Assembly: GCA_026182355.1 (NCBI GenBank) | Contig: JAPFBL010000036.1 | Coordinates: 1,736,001 to 1,800,000 of the forward strand | Direction of reading: 5' to 3' | DNA: 64,000 nucleotides | Source of the DNA: Hermatobates lingyangjiaoensis | Taxonomy: Eukaryota; Arthropoda; Insecta; Hemiptera; Hermatobatidae | Part shown: positions 25,241-35,791 of the stretch, in pieces | Position numbering within the stretch: position 1 is the stretch's first letter | How the letters are laid out: each line of letters opens with the position of its first letter | Notes under the pieces: model-generated | The model's database searches: none | The model's input: the letters and a program-made list of their open reading frames with translations, nothing else | Told to the model about the DNA's origin: nothing | Translations under genes and position numbers: made by a program

Positions 25241-25763
25241 AAAACAGCCATTCAGTTCCCATGTCTATATGCAGAGTAACCTTCTAGCTTAGAAACGATT
25301 TCAGATTTTGATACAATCTATAATTATCATACAACTGAACCAGTATATATTGTTTCATGTTTTCCGAAACAGTTTGCATAATACCTTTTCTAGTGATAAT
25401 TCTCAAATAGTCAACTAAAATCTCACCATTTCTCTGTTAAGTCTCTTTATAAAAAAAAAAAAAATAAAAAAATATAGATTTAGCGAAGCATTAACTCGTT
25501 TTAAAGTGGGTGATTGGAGATTTGAGATTGGGAACACAAAAATCAATAATGTCAGACGATACATTATACTATGCCTCACGTGTTCAGATACATAACAAAT
25601 TTCAGATAGTTCCTTATTCATGATACATGACTATTTTATGGTTCAAAGCTTTTGATAAATATTTAAAGTATTATCGATTCTCAGTTCTTCTTAGATATAA
25701 ATTTAATGTGTGAATTAGACATCGGCATTACTTGCATTTATTTTTAGGAATTAATCAGTTTAC

Positions 25764-25797
25764 CTGTTTTACAAGGATCAAAAGTAAGCTCCTCTAG
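25764..25797 (-). CDS. candidate microexon, minus strand
   Basis: After a pyrimidine-rich tract (ttctcatctcacttg) and TAG, a 34-nt segment reads LEELTFDPCKT and ends CAG before GTAAAC. It starts in phase 0 and leaves one G, so it bridges 26577-26763 (ends phase 0) and 22514-22593 (needs one nucleotide). The phase chain is its main support; exons this short are easy to find by chance. Confidence 0.35.
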
Positions 25798-26576
25798 CTA
25801 AAGCTTACAAGTGAGATGAGAATTACATTAAATATACAAATCACGCCTTTATAACGATTTCTTTCTTCCAACATTGAATAAGAGATAAGTTCTCTTTAAC
25901 GGATCAACTGAAAAAAACCTATTAGAATCTGAAATATTCAAAAATGTGAAATCAGTTAAAAAAGTTAATCAAATATACTCCTTTATATGTATTTTTAAAT
26001 CATAATTTAAAAATGGCTAATTTATGGATAAAATTACATTTTATACGTTTAACTTATTTACACATGAGGTTTAACATGATAATAATTGAGAATTTACATT
26101 ACCATAGCTATGAACAACACGATCCTCAATAATACTTCCTTCTGTCGTGTTGTCTTAAGTCCTGAATGAATCATTAATTTTTTAAGCACTCATATTGTGA
26201 TGTTCATCCAACATTAACAGATTGATCCCACCTCAACATAAGAGTGCTAAATTATATTAGGCATACCTAACGAGTAAATGACATGGTACATGATTGTACA
26301 GATATTTCCGCAAAATATTCTTCTTTTCACTCATCAGCTCACTTGTTCTATTACCCATGTTACATTATATCCATTCTTGTGATATCTTGGAAGCAGAAAA
26401 GTTGAAGAAATTCTTCAGAGCATGAATGTCAGATGTACTCTCAAAACAATTCTACTGAATACTCTTGCCAAATTCAACATTGTTCTTGAAGAGCAACAAT
26501 AACAGTTTTTTCTTTTGTGCTTTAAGCTTGCAAATCATTTTCGGTATAAACAATAAGATTATCTTCATTTACGTAC
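25798..26576. other. AT-rich, probable intron
   Basis: No recognisable feature. Confidence 0.35.
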
Positions 26577-26763
26577 CTGGTTTAGTTCATTGTCAAGTGG
26601 AGAAATAGTATATATATTTCTGGACCAATTAGCAGTGATGTGTGCTAAGGACAGCAGGTGTGGTGACATTGGGGTTGATAGTACTCTGGCTCCATCAAAC
26701 ATGACCTTTATAGAAGCGAACGAGAGCGCAGTCCTGCCAAACTGGAGGAGTGCACTGAGTCTT
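26577..26763 (-). CDS. candidate coding exon, minus-strand gene
   Basis: A textbook acceptor (gtttttctgtttccag) and donor (ACCAG then GTACGT) enclose 187 nt. In the frame that completes a codon with the first base, 62 codons are open, starting RLSALLQFGRTALSF, with MFDGARVLSTP in the middle and ISPLDNELNQ at the end. GC content is clearly above the flanks and falls off at both splice sites. A frame on the plus strand is open over the same span but lacks comparable splice sites. No family is recognised; it is hydrophobic in the first half but has no clear transmembrane helix. Confidence 0.6.
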
Positions 26764-29524
26764 CTGGAAACAGAAAAACTAAATTAATCATGCAAGTATG
26801 CTTGAGATTATTTCCTACAATTAAAATAATATGATTTTAATCTTTAAAAGAGAGGAGAATAAAGAAAATAATCACTCAGGTTATTTTATAATATCTGACT
26901 CTCCCTCCATGTGTGCGTTGTGTATGAGTGACCGTGTGGGAATATTCAGGAGGATATCTCAAAAAACAAGAATCATAATCCTCACACTTCATACATAAAT
27001 CCTGTTAGTCCTAACATGGAATAGTACCCTGAACAAAAAATTACAATTTTTTCTGAAATCTTAATCTTAAAAATGCAATTTTTCTTGGAAATCTACCCAA
27101 ACATTTTGATTAAATAAGGTGTGGTTTTTGAATTTTTAAGTTGACATTTAGCACATATAGAGTGCAATCGAGTTGCAATTATCTCTCAGGAAGAGGAATA
27201 AATTAACTTTTAAAGCTCTGATTAATTTGATATAGACATTAAAGAGAGAACAATATATAATAAATCAAAATACCTGATTATTAAATTCATCATTATAATT
27301 CACCCACTATTAATTCTCAAAATAGTGTTATAGCAATGTCATAGCTATTCCGATAGTTAATTTAAGGTAAAATCATAAGCAACGTCAGTTCGCTTGTCAG
27401 CAAATCCTACCATCCTCATAACATCCTACCCTCATTGTACATGTTCTTTTGACTAGATACCAATATACTAATAATAGCAATATACCAATTAAGTTATATA
27501 ATGGTAAATGACTCTAAAACTTAATGATATATATTGCTATGATTTAAAAAGTATGGTAGGTCTGTAATCATTCTATAAACAAATTACATTATTTGCAATT
27601 TGAATGTATGTAATTTCGTTATTGACAAATGGTTTTATTGGATGGTTTTCAGTCCACTTTAAAGTACACATGTTAATTCTTTTAATCTGTCACTATGAAA
27701 CGAAATATGTTTCGTAATATTGATGCACTTCCACATTTCGAGAAATTGATTTTTGATGATGTCCCTGGGTGTGATTGGTGGGTGACACCGCAAAGAACCA
27801 CTACGAGTCTACAAGTTTCACAGTGTACGCTTGGACTTTCAACAAACATATAGTCCTTGCAGTGATCAAGAATCACATTATAACGAATAATAATTAAATA
27901 TCGGAAAGTACATTACCGTCTTTTATGCCTTTACTACGTCTAGTGATTTTCTAAGATCCACAGATTATGAATATGGAAAGAGGAAATGTTATAGGAAAAA
28001 GTATTTACTTAAGGTTAAATATTTTGAAAAAAAAAATATTTCACAGAAAATGCAAATATAATGAATCACATGATACAAAAACAATGACATAAATAGAGGG
28101 GAAAGAGAAAATAATCATTACAAAATAGAAAAATACTTTACCAAATAAATATAACAATAAAATATTATAGCAAAAGAAATATATAAAAAATTCAAGGATA
28201 TAACTATATTAAGAATTATATTATTTTATGGATTAGAATTATTTTAATTATATTTATTAAAACGATATACTGTTAGAGAACATAGATATTAAAATTGATC
28301 TGTAAATATGCCTTATTGTTTTTCAGCATTATTAAATTATGAAATTTAAATCTTTGGTGTAATGTGATTTTAGATGAAATTTTTTTTCTTCTACATTATA
28401 ACACTAGTGCTTTTTAAATCGTGTGATTATTATGGGAGTGGTAGTAAGAGAGTGAGAATAAAGAAAAAAAACTACATATTTTTTGAATAATCGAAAATGT
28501 CAGTTGTCAGTTTTGTAAAAGAAAAAAATGTTTGATGGAGCATAAATGAAATTATACCCAAAAATTACACCCATTAAGAGGACGCTATTAATTGAAATTA
28601 CTTGAATAGAAAAGGGCAAAATGGTACATTTTTTTATTTCAAAAAAACAACTTTTTCACACTAACCGGCCAATTATAGACAAGTAAAATTTTGTGAAAAA
28701 TCTATTAAAACTTAGTATGATATTAAAAAAAAAAAAAAACTGATTGGCAGAAGGACCGTAGTTCTAAAAACTGAAAACTCAACATGAAATGATGTATAAT
28801 TACTGTTGTACTAAAGGAATTTGTTTTCATTGACTTATAATTTTTTTTAACAGGAAATGATTATTTTTTCTGTTAAATAGATAAATTATTATTTATTATT
28901 TTTAATAAAAATAGTTATTCAAGGAATTTATAAAAGAAATGAGATTTATTCTTTTATTATTAAAACAGTTTATTCGATAAGTAAGAACAAAATGCAAGAG
29001 GAAATGGGAGACACCACAAATTTTATGAAGTTTTTCAGGATAAAGAATGGATCTCTGGGGAAAATGTTGATATCAGTCCCCATGTCGCACTTTTTTAAGA
29101 ATTTTAAGTGACAAACATATAATTCTGGTGTGTTTAAGAACTCTTTTGCTTTAGGGTAACAATGAAGAACGGAAGGGTATTTTTATCCCTTATGGTAAAG
29201 TGGCTTTTACTTTTATACTGCAATATTTTATAAATGCGTCATAAGCTTACACAATTGGAAGAGCGATATTGCACTAAAAATGATAAGATATCATGTGGTA
29301 TAACATGAAAAGTTTTCAGTCACTAAGAGTTATCATAAGGGACAGCATCAGAAGAGAAAAAAACAACAAAGTCAGATGAAAATATGTTGGTTCACAAAAT
29401 AGAAAAATCATTAGGACTTAAAGGGTTCAAGGTTAGGTTGCAGTGGCAGTCCCACAAGGGAACACACGTAGACCAGGCATTGACCCTTTGTGATACTACA
29501 CAATGAAGATTGATTCTACAGTGG
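26764..29524. other. AT-rich, nothing firmly recognised
   Basis: A 49-codon plus-strand frame at 27696-27842 and small splice-bounded frames near 27286 and 27915 on the minus strand were noted but lack support. Otherwise no element was recognised. Confidence 0.35.
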
Positions 29525-29746
29525 GAGTCCTAAATTTTGCCTAACTCAAATATATTTAGAGTAGGGATCTTTAACGAGTACCTGACATCGTACAGGCTCG
29601 GGACCGATGGTTTAACGTCCTTCTCCGAGGGACAACGTGCTCAGATTTATTCACCTCCCGAGTGAATAAATCGAGGGCCAGGTGAGGATTGAACCCCGGT
29701 CCTATCAGTTCAGAGGCGAGCACGTAACCCCTGAGCTAGCCTGGCC
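29525..29746 (-). mobile_element. tRNA-derived SINE, copy 1
   Basis: On the minus strand the element begins with a tRNA-like head: GCCAGGCTAGCTCAGGGG (A-box region) and GGGGTTCAATCC (B box), ending ACCTGGC, which pairs with the first seven bases apart from one mismatch. A body of about 150 bp follows and is shared with copy 2, including GGGATCTTTAACGAG and a GGGACCGA word (plus-strand reading). Pol III would transcribe it, and a LINE would supply retroposition. No clear target duplication was seen. Confidence 0.8.
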
Positions 29747-29814
29747 CCCTCAGGACTTAAAAGAACCATACTGGGCTACTTTGATAGAAACATGTCCCTC
29801 ATTACAATTAACTT

Positions 29815-30440
29815 TCTGTTATTTAAGAACCTATCCAGCCATTTCAAAATGTTTGGAACCATTTGTCTAAATGCTTGAGTTTATGTCATAACAAAGCATG
29901 TTAGATTGTGTCAAAGTCCTTAAACAGATCTGTATGTATTACATCTACTTATAAGAGTTCAAAGAATTGAGTATGTATTGTTCTGCAGTAACAAAATTAG
30001 TTGTGACGGAACACTTGGGCATTTAGTCATGCTTTGTGGAAGAATTGGGGCTACAAATAAAAAAACTTAATTTGTTTATAATTATTTTTTAAAAATTTTG
30101 AAATAGCTTATTGTAAATAGTTTGCCAATTGTTTTTTACAGTTTTGCTATCACTATATTTATAGGTAGGCATAATCAAAACATTTTCCATAACTTAGGAA
30201 AGTAAATATCAGTAAGCATTAGGTTGAAAACAATGCTCAAAGAAGGAGCTAAAATATTCACTAAATTTTGGCAGAAAATAGGGTTAGATAGTCCGGACCG
30301 GTTTCCTTAGACGTGACAAGTTCACGTAACGCATCAAAGATTTCAGAATCATCGACCAGTAAACTACCCACCTCAAAGTCATGTCGACAGTGAACGACGA
30401 GTAAACGGGATTGCTGAGAGGAGCTTTAAAAGCATGGAAA
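29815..30440 (-). pseudogene. non-LTR retrotransposon reverse transcriptase fragment
   Basis: From 30440 downward the minus strand reads, with frameshifts and stops, an RT N-terminal region (a YFSSVFTV-like start, then EIFDALRELVTSKETGPDYL). Next come YFPKLWK, then PTYKYSDSKTVKNN (family pattern P.YKSGD...NYRPIS), QHGF-like and DVIHTDLFKDFDTI (RT motif A, with the catalytic Asp in TDLFKDFD), then a HKLKHLDKWF piece. This order is that of CR1/Jockey-type reverse transcriptases. Motif C (YADD) is not present, so the fragment is truncated. Two SINE copies flank it. Confidence 0.82.
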
Positions 30441-31268
30441 AAAAGCAATAAGATTGCACGAATCAGTGCAAACATCAACGTACTGTTTTCTAAAAAGCAT
30501 GAGCTTAAAAATTCACTATTATACTACCTTATTGATTGGATGTAACACCAGAATTCATCGTCATTAAAAGTGATAGAACAGTGAATGATATAAACATAGT
30601 TTGAACTAACACTCATTTCGGCTTCATATCTTTTAGATTAATTTTTAAAATTTATATAAGTACTAAGGTCATATTAGACATTTTAAGGCCTATTTTTTAA
30701 AGTATTGGTGCACAGAATTATTACACTGAAACATGTTGAATTAAGCAGAGGCAATTCACTACTGATGACGTACGGATTTAAGAATACATCTGTCAAGACA
30801 ATTATACCAGAATTAAAGAAGACATTTCTTCAAATTTATGTATTTTTGTGTTTGGTTCTTTGAGTTTCTGGAAAAATACACTAACATTAGAGGTTACTGC
30901 GAGCTCATAGATACATTAGATTCTATTCTTACAATCGCAGACCAACTTTTGTTGCATTTAATCTGCAAATGTTTTTATCTGTTTCTCCATCATTAATTCT
31001 CCTCAGAAACTCTTCGGAAACATTTTGATTCGCTTATCTGTCTTCTTGTCGCTTTTTGCCAGACAAATCAAGAATTATATAAATGTTTTCATCCAAACAA
31101 GGACATTATGTTAAAAATATGCGTTTCCTGTTTGTTTGTTTTCCAACGCCCTCACTTATAAGGCTATCACCTTTTAGGGCTTTTCTAGAGGCGGCAATTG
31201 TGGCTCATTTATGATTTGGCATTCGTTTTAGTAATGGGTATGATACATTACCTGTTGATTTTACATTA
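30441..31268. other. AT-rich, nothing recognised
   Basis: The 5' continuation of the neighbouring retrotransposon is not recognisable here. Confidence 0.35.
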
Positions 31269-31479
31269 GGAGTCCTAAATTTTCTACCAACTCAAGTGTA
31301 TTGAGAATAGGGATCTTTAACGAGGCTCATGACACGACAAGCTCGTGACCGACGGCTTAACATCCTCTCTGAGGGAAGTCGTGCTTCCCCCGTGAATAAG
31401 TCGAGGGCCAGGTGGGGATAGAACTCCGAACCTACCAGTTCAGAGGAGAGTACATTAACCACTGAGCTAACCTGGCTCC
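31269..31479 (-). mobile_element. tRNA-derived SINE, copy 2
   Basis: The tRNA-like head (minus strand, 31476-31407) has a perfect 7-bp acceptor stem (GCCAGGT with ACCTGGC), an A-box region TTAGCTCAGTGG and a B-box-like GAGTTCTATCC. The remaining part aligns with copy 1 down to the AGTCCTAAATTTT word (plus reading). The T arm is degenerate, so it is a SINE head and not a functional tRNA gene. Confidence 0.82.
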
Positions 31480-33172
31480 TAAACCCCATGTGTTTTCTGA
31501 ACACAACTACAAGAAATTTTCAAAGATCATTCTTTCCTTCATTCTGCCCAATATTGACTACCAAGTAACCTACTAAATATATGTACCTATAGGATCTAAT
31601 TTTGCAAATCTTGAACTGCAACGAATTTCTTATCAGAAGTAATCTGTTTCCTTAATTTATTTCGAAAACACAATATTTTTGAAATCAAATTATTTGTTGT
31701 CACGATTATGACATTTGTAAAATACTGGATTCTTGCGCAGCCAGGATGGTTCTATTCGTTGTAATAAATTGTTTATGATGACTTTAATATTGGCAAGTCT
31801 GCTAACCCCAGATGATATTCAGTCACAACACTTGAAGCGGTCTTTTCTGAAGCGTGGGTCAGTTCTGTTCAGACGCCGATAAGCCAGACAATAGTTGATG
31901 TTGAAAGTAAGCAGCACATCCACATGATTGTCCTGAATTTAGAACATCTAGTTTACCGATTTCACAGGAGTTGATTATGCATTATTTGGAGCTTCATTTA
32001 ATAGGTTGGCTGTAATAGTAGATAGCTAAAAGGAAAGCTTCTGAACACTATGTTATTGTGCTTATATAATTGAAAAATATATTCGAGTAAACTTCAACAA
32101 ATACACAACAAGACAGCAGTAATTCTCAATTATTCATTAACATCATCAACAAGTAAAAACTGTACTTGTAATATGAATGAAGTTATGCCAGATATAACTA
32201 TTATATTATTCTACTACAATTGTTTGCTATTCATATTTACTGCATCTATATTCCCGGTTACAATACAATTAATATTAAATAAATTCATAAAAGATCAACA
32301 ATAAAGAAAAAAATGATTTTATAACAAAATATTCGTTAACAGAGTTGTCCTTGCTCATAGAAGAACTTTTTAATTGAAGTGTTTCTCTAGTCTTGATGTA
32401 ATTAAAAGAGGTTTATGGAGAAAAGTTAGAGGCCATAAAAACCCAATGGCTCAAGTAATTAAGAAATAGAGCTCTAGTTTTTATAAAAGTTCAAATTAAC
32501 CAACGATACCAAAAAACACAGTTTTAGTCTGGAGTTTATTTTTTAAAGTTCACTAACTCCTAAATCATTTAATGAAAATGTATTATTGCTTTAGAAAAAA
32601 ATCTAGAGTGGCCTACACTCAACTTTACTATAAGTAAACATAATATCAAATAATCAATTGAGTAATTGCTTTATTTTAGTATAACTATCATTATAATGTT
32701 ATAATATACACTCTCATAAAGTATTATAAATAATCAATTTGGTGATTATATAAAGCAATATTATTTATATTCATGCCTTTTATTATTTCGAGTTGTAATA
32801 GAGATCTTTGAGAAAAATGACTTTCTTTCTTCTTGAGAAATGTATAAGGACTGTTGTAACTAGATTTATATCCACATCATCTGCTTTAACCATCTTCAAC
32901 AATTGAAAGGTCATCCGGCATAAGCCCAAAGGCAGTAAGTGCCATTAAACGTTTATCACAATAATACGGTCATACTCATTTTCTTGCGAATCGTAAGAAC
33001 GATTACCTACAATATTCATAAGGTTGACTACAAGTTGCGCCTACAACGTGCTTGTTCTCCCTTTCTCCTTTCTCCTGCAGACGGATCGCCCGAATATTTG
33101 AGTTTGTAAGTGCGTTTATTTACTCTGTGTGTTATTTTTCTCGCATTTTGCACTCGTGTATATACATAGTTC
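31480..33172. other. AT-rich; one odd splice-bounded segment
   Basis: At 33080-33104 on the plus strand a near-perfect acceptor (ctttctcctttctcctgcag) and donor (GTAAGT) enclose only 25 nt (frame RIARIFEF). It lies just outside the family D palindrome and may be part of a mobile element intron. Nothing else was recognised. Confidence 0.35.
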
Positions 33173-33417
33173 AATATAGACAAAGAAACATAGAGAAATC
33201 AAAAGAACACACCTACAGTCTCTAATTTTCGGCTTGAACCGTCTTCAGGAGAGATAAGAGAGGGAAACCAAGCGCACTGGTTCAGAGACGGTTGGAGACC
33301 GTCTCTGAACCAGTGCGCTTGGTTTCCCTCTCTTATCTCTCCTGAAGACGGTTCAAGCCGAAAATTAGAGACTGTAGGTGTGTTCTTTTGATTTCTCTAT
33401 GTTTCTTTGTCTATATT
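33173..33417. repeat. near-perfect palindrome, family D hammerhead hairpin
   Basis: Arms 33173-33292 and 33298-33417 (about 120 bp each) are almost exact complements around the 5-nt centre TGGAG. Each arm contains a hammerhead-like order. On the plus strand at about 33337-33372: TCTC, then CTGAAGA, a CGG/CCG stem-loop (GGTTCAAGCC), GAAA, AATT, A, GAGAC. TCTC and GAGA can form stem I. Near-identity of the arms argues for a recent origin or for gene-conversion-like correction. Confidence 0.85.
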
Positions 33418-33459
33418 AAACTATATTTGTCCGTTTTGGATCGTGTTTCCAACGAAAAA

Positions 33460-33462
<3 letters not shown>

Positions 33463-33496
<34 letters not shown>
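33463..33496. repeat. TA microsatellite
   Basis: An uninterrupted TA run separates the family D palindrome from the family C copy. Similar TA runs lie at 33614-33629, 33799-33831, 34897-34943, 35207-35259, 35505-35522 and 35765-35791, always at the boundaries of inverted repeats. Confidence 0.95.
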
Positions 33497-33497
<1 letters not shown>

Positions 33498-33499
33498 CA

Positions 33500-33612
33500 C
33501 AATACAAAAAGAGAAAAACATAGATAAAGACATACAACACTCACTACTATATTTCGACTAGCGTCGTTTCCAGGTAGAAGTACTCCTGCGAGCAGCCGCG
33601 GTTGACTCCGCA
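33500..33612 (-). ncRNA. family C hammerhead-like repeat, copy 2
   Basis: On the minus strand, 33580-33544 gives CTAC, CTGGAAAC (a degenerate first box), stem GAC/GTC, GAAA, TAT, A, GTAG. CTAC and GTAG can pair as stem I, and the short self-complementary ATAT can act as stem III. It shares flanking words with copy 1 at 13.8 kb. First-box changes (A6 to G, G8 to A) predict loss of activity. Confidence 0.5.
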
Positions 33613-33629
33613 GATATATATATATATAT

Positions 33630-33766
33630 CAATGATCAAACCACAATAAGAAATGGGAAAACAAGACTAAGATCAGTTGGGTTTTTGACTCTGACGAAGA
33701 CCGCTTGTTACGGTTGGAAGATCTTAGTCTTGTTTTCCCATTTCTTATTGTGGTTTGATCATTGAT
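33630..33766. repeat. family A inverted repeat, one arm truncated
   Basis: The outer parts (33630-33674 and 33720-33766) are complementary, starting with ATCAATGATCAAACC. Only the right arm keeps the hammerhead-like unit (plus, 33687-33729): GACT, CTGACGA, stem GACCG/CGGTT, then GGAA in place of GAAA, AGATCT, T, AGTC. The left arm jumps from GACTAAGATC straight into the centre, so the core is missing there. Confidence 0.8.
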
Positions 33767-33793
33767 TGTTGTTTCACGTGTTTATGTAAAATC

Positions 33794-33831
<38 letters not shown>

Positions 33832-33832
<1 letters not shown>

Positions 33833-34889
33833 GTAGTTTTATCAAAGGTAAAAGAGGAAATAATGTTACATTTCCTGTAAAGCCTTAATGTTTTTGATTA
33901 ATTCTAAATGTGTTGTTTAATTCAATAATAAATACATCGCAATAAGTGTAACTTAACATAAGAATTTTAATTTCATCATAAGACCAAATTAACTGATCGT
34001 TTCTTAAAAATTTTATTTAAATCACTGCAACTACAAACAAAAATGATTTACAATTATTGATTATTAAAAGAAACATTATTTCAAGCTTAATAGTTAATTC
34101 AAGAACACTTTTTTTTAAAAATGTAAAAATTAGTAATTCATCTTTTTTTACTTTTTTGTTAGTAAATGAAATTTAAAACCATTTCATACATGAAGGATCA
34201 TGATGGATCACTCTTATCGTATATCAGATTGATTAAGACATACGTTGGTCAAAATAATATCAAACGAAATATTAGCTGGTGACCAAAATGTAAAGTAAAT
34301 CATTATATGGGAACAAACCACTAGTTTTGATTGCAATAAGCCAAGTTCTACTTTAAAGCAAATATGATTAATATTTTTAATATTAATTTAAACCTTTCCT
34401 TTTAGCTTTCCTTCATGGTGCGGACCTTGGTTTTCTGGATAACACACAGATACCAACTACAGTCACCAAGATATAAATGTAAAGTAATTAACTTTTTACC
34501 TCAAATATATTATATCATATCATTTTCATTTTAATATCTTTCAGAAATTCAATCTCACTTTATCTTATACCTTTGATAATCGTTTTTCAAAGCTTTTTAA
34601 TGTTACCTCTATTTTATTCTTTTGCTCAATCTCTAGACTTGTTTCTGCATAAAAACCTCTTAAAGCGCTGAAAATATTGTCAATTTGAAGATAAGAACAG
34701 TAGAGGGTATAAGAGGTTGGCAAAGGGATGCATACTATAGGTAATAAGGTGGACCCCGGCTGAATACAAAGTAACTTAGGTTTGGCTTAAGGCTCTAAGC
34801 CTACCAGGGCATTTCGCTCAGACGTAGTTAAAATTCTGGATCCCTTCTATAGTCCAATGATAATACATTTCTTGTTACGTTTGAATGCT

Positions 34890-34896
<7 letters not shown>
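33832..34896. other. AT-rich, nothing recognised
   Basis: Lies between TA runs; no gene or element recognised. A moderately GC-rich part at 34725-34850 has no recognised content. Confidence 0.35.
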
Positions 34897-34941
<45 letters not shown>

Positions 34942-34948
<7 letters not shown>

Positions 34949-35202
34949 GATTCAATATTATATCCACCGTTTGATAGAATAGGTGTGTTATCTAATCGGG
35001 GTTCGGTCAATTTTCTAGGCTCAAAAATCAAATTCTCATTACTGACGTTTCGGTTTTACTTTAAAACCTTTTTCATAGGCAGAAGTAAGAGTTTTTTTAC
35101 TAAGAAAATGAAATTTACATTATCTTAAGACAATTAAAGAACAACAAGAAATTAATTAAGACATTAAAAAACAACAATCTTAACCGGACAAAACCTTCGA
35201 CT

Positions 35203-35263
<61 letters not shown>

Positions 35264-35506
35264 TTATATATATATTATACAGTCTAGTCGAAGGTTTTGT
35301 CCGGCTAACATTGTTGTTCCTTTAAATAATGTAAATTTCATTTTCTTAGTTAAAAAATTCTTACTTCTGCCTATGAAAAAGGTTTTAAATAAAACCGAAA
35401 CGTTGGCAACGAGAGTTTGATTTTTTATCCTGGAAAATTGACCGAACCCCGATTAGAGAACACACCTATTCTATCAAACGGTCGATATATTATTGAATCT
35501 GTTATA
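34942..35506. repeat. large inverted repeat, family F hairpin with TA loop
   Basis: Arms 34942-35205 and 35278-35506 are complementary with indels and surround a long TA tract. Each arm has a core: TTCTGCC, TATGAAAAAGG, loop, AAAACCGAAACGT (plus, 35365-35409; minus, 35083-35045). This is the hammerhead order with one base (G5) missing from CUGAUGA in both arms. GGTTTT/AAAACC forms a strong stem II, and TGCC with GGCA can form stem I in the right arm. The outer end (ACACACCTATTCTATCAAACGG) recurs alone at 57.9 kb. Confidence 0.75.
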
Positions 35507-35552
35507 TATATATATATATATAAAGATTTCACATAAACACGTGAAATAACAA

Positions 35553-35766
35553 TCAATGATCAAACCACAATAAGAAAATGGGAAAACAAGACAAAGATCT
35601 TTCAACCATAACAAGCGGTCTTCGTCAGAGTCAAAAACCCAACTCTTGGGTTTGGTCAGAGTCAAAAACCCAACTCTTGGGTTTTTGACTCTGACGAAGA
35701 CCGCTTGTTACGGTTGAAAGATCTTAGTCTTGTTTTCCCATTTTCTTATTGTGGTTTGATCATTGA
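35553..35766. repeat. near-complete family A palindrome
   Basis: Arms start and end with CAATGATCAAACCACAATAAG and its complement. Both arms retain the hammerhead-like unit: plus 35687-35729 is intact in every conserved position, minus 35632-35588 differs in stem II (ATGGTT) and stem I. A 31-bp direct duplication of the TCAGAGTCAAAAACCCAAC word sits at the centre. Pairing: stem I GACT/AGTC, box CTGACGA, stem II GACCG/CGGTT with a 7-nt loop, GAAA, then AGATCT. Confidence 0.85.
35687..35729 (+). ncRNA. best hammerhead ribozyme candidate (type I-like)
   Basis: Order of parts: GACT (stem I), CTGACGA (conserved box CUGANGA), one unpaired A, GACCG-loop-CGGTT (stem II), GAAA, and a self-complementary AGATCT whose first A belongs to GAAA (stem III, two to three pairs with no loop), T at the cleavage position, AGTC (stem I). 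A loopless stem III suggests that activity would need a dimer, as known for other short-stem hammerheads. The inverted second copy nearby could interfere by pairing. Structure is deduced by eye. Confidence 0.6.
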
Positions 35767-35791
35767 TATATATATATATATATATATATAT

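Noticed and set aside
27696..27842. 49-codon plus-strand frame (VPGCDWWVTPQ) as an exon
   Set aside because: No acceptor or donor of quality and no recognised family.
31407..31476. Functional tRNA gene on the minus strand
   Set aside because: The T arm and anticodon stem are degenerate and the sequence is the head of a repeat shared with 29.7 kb.
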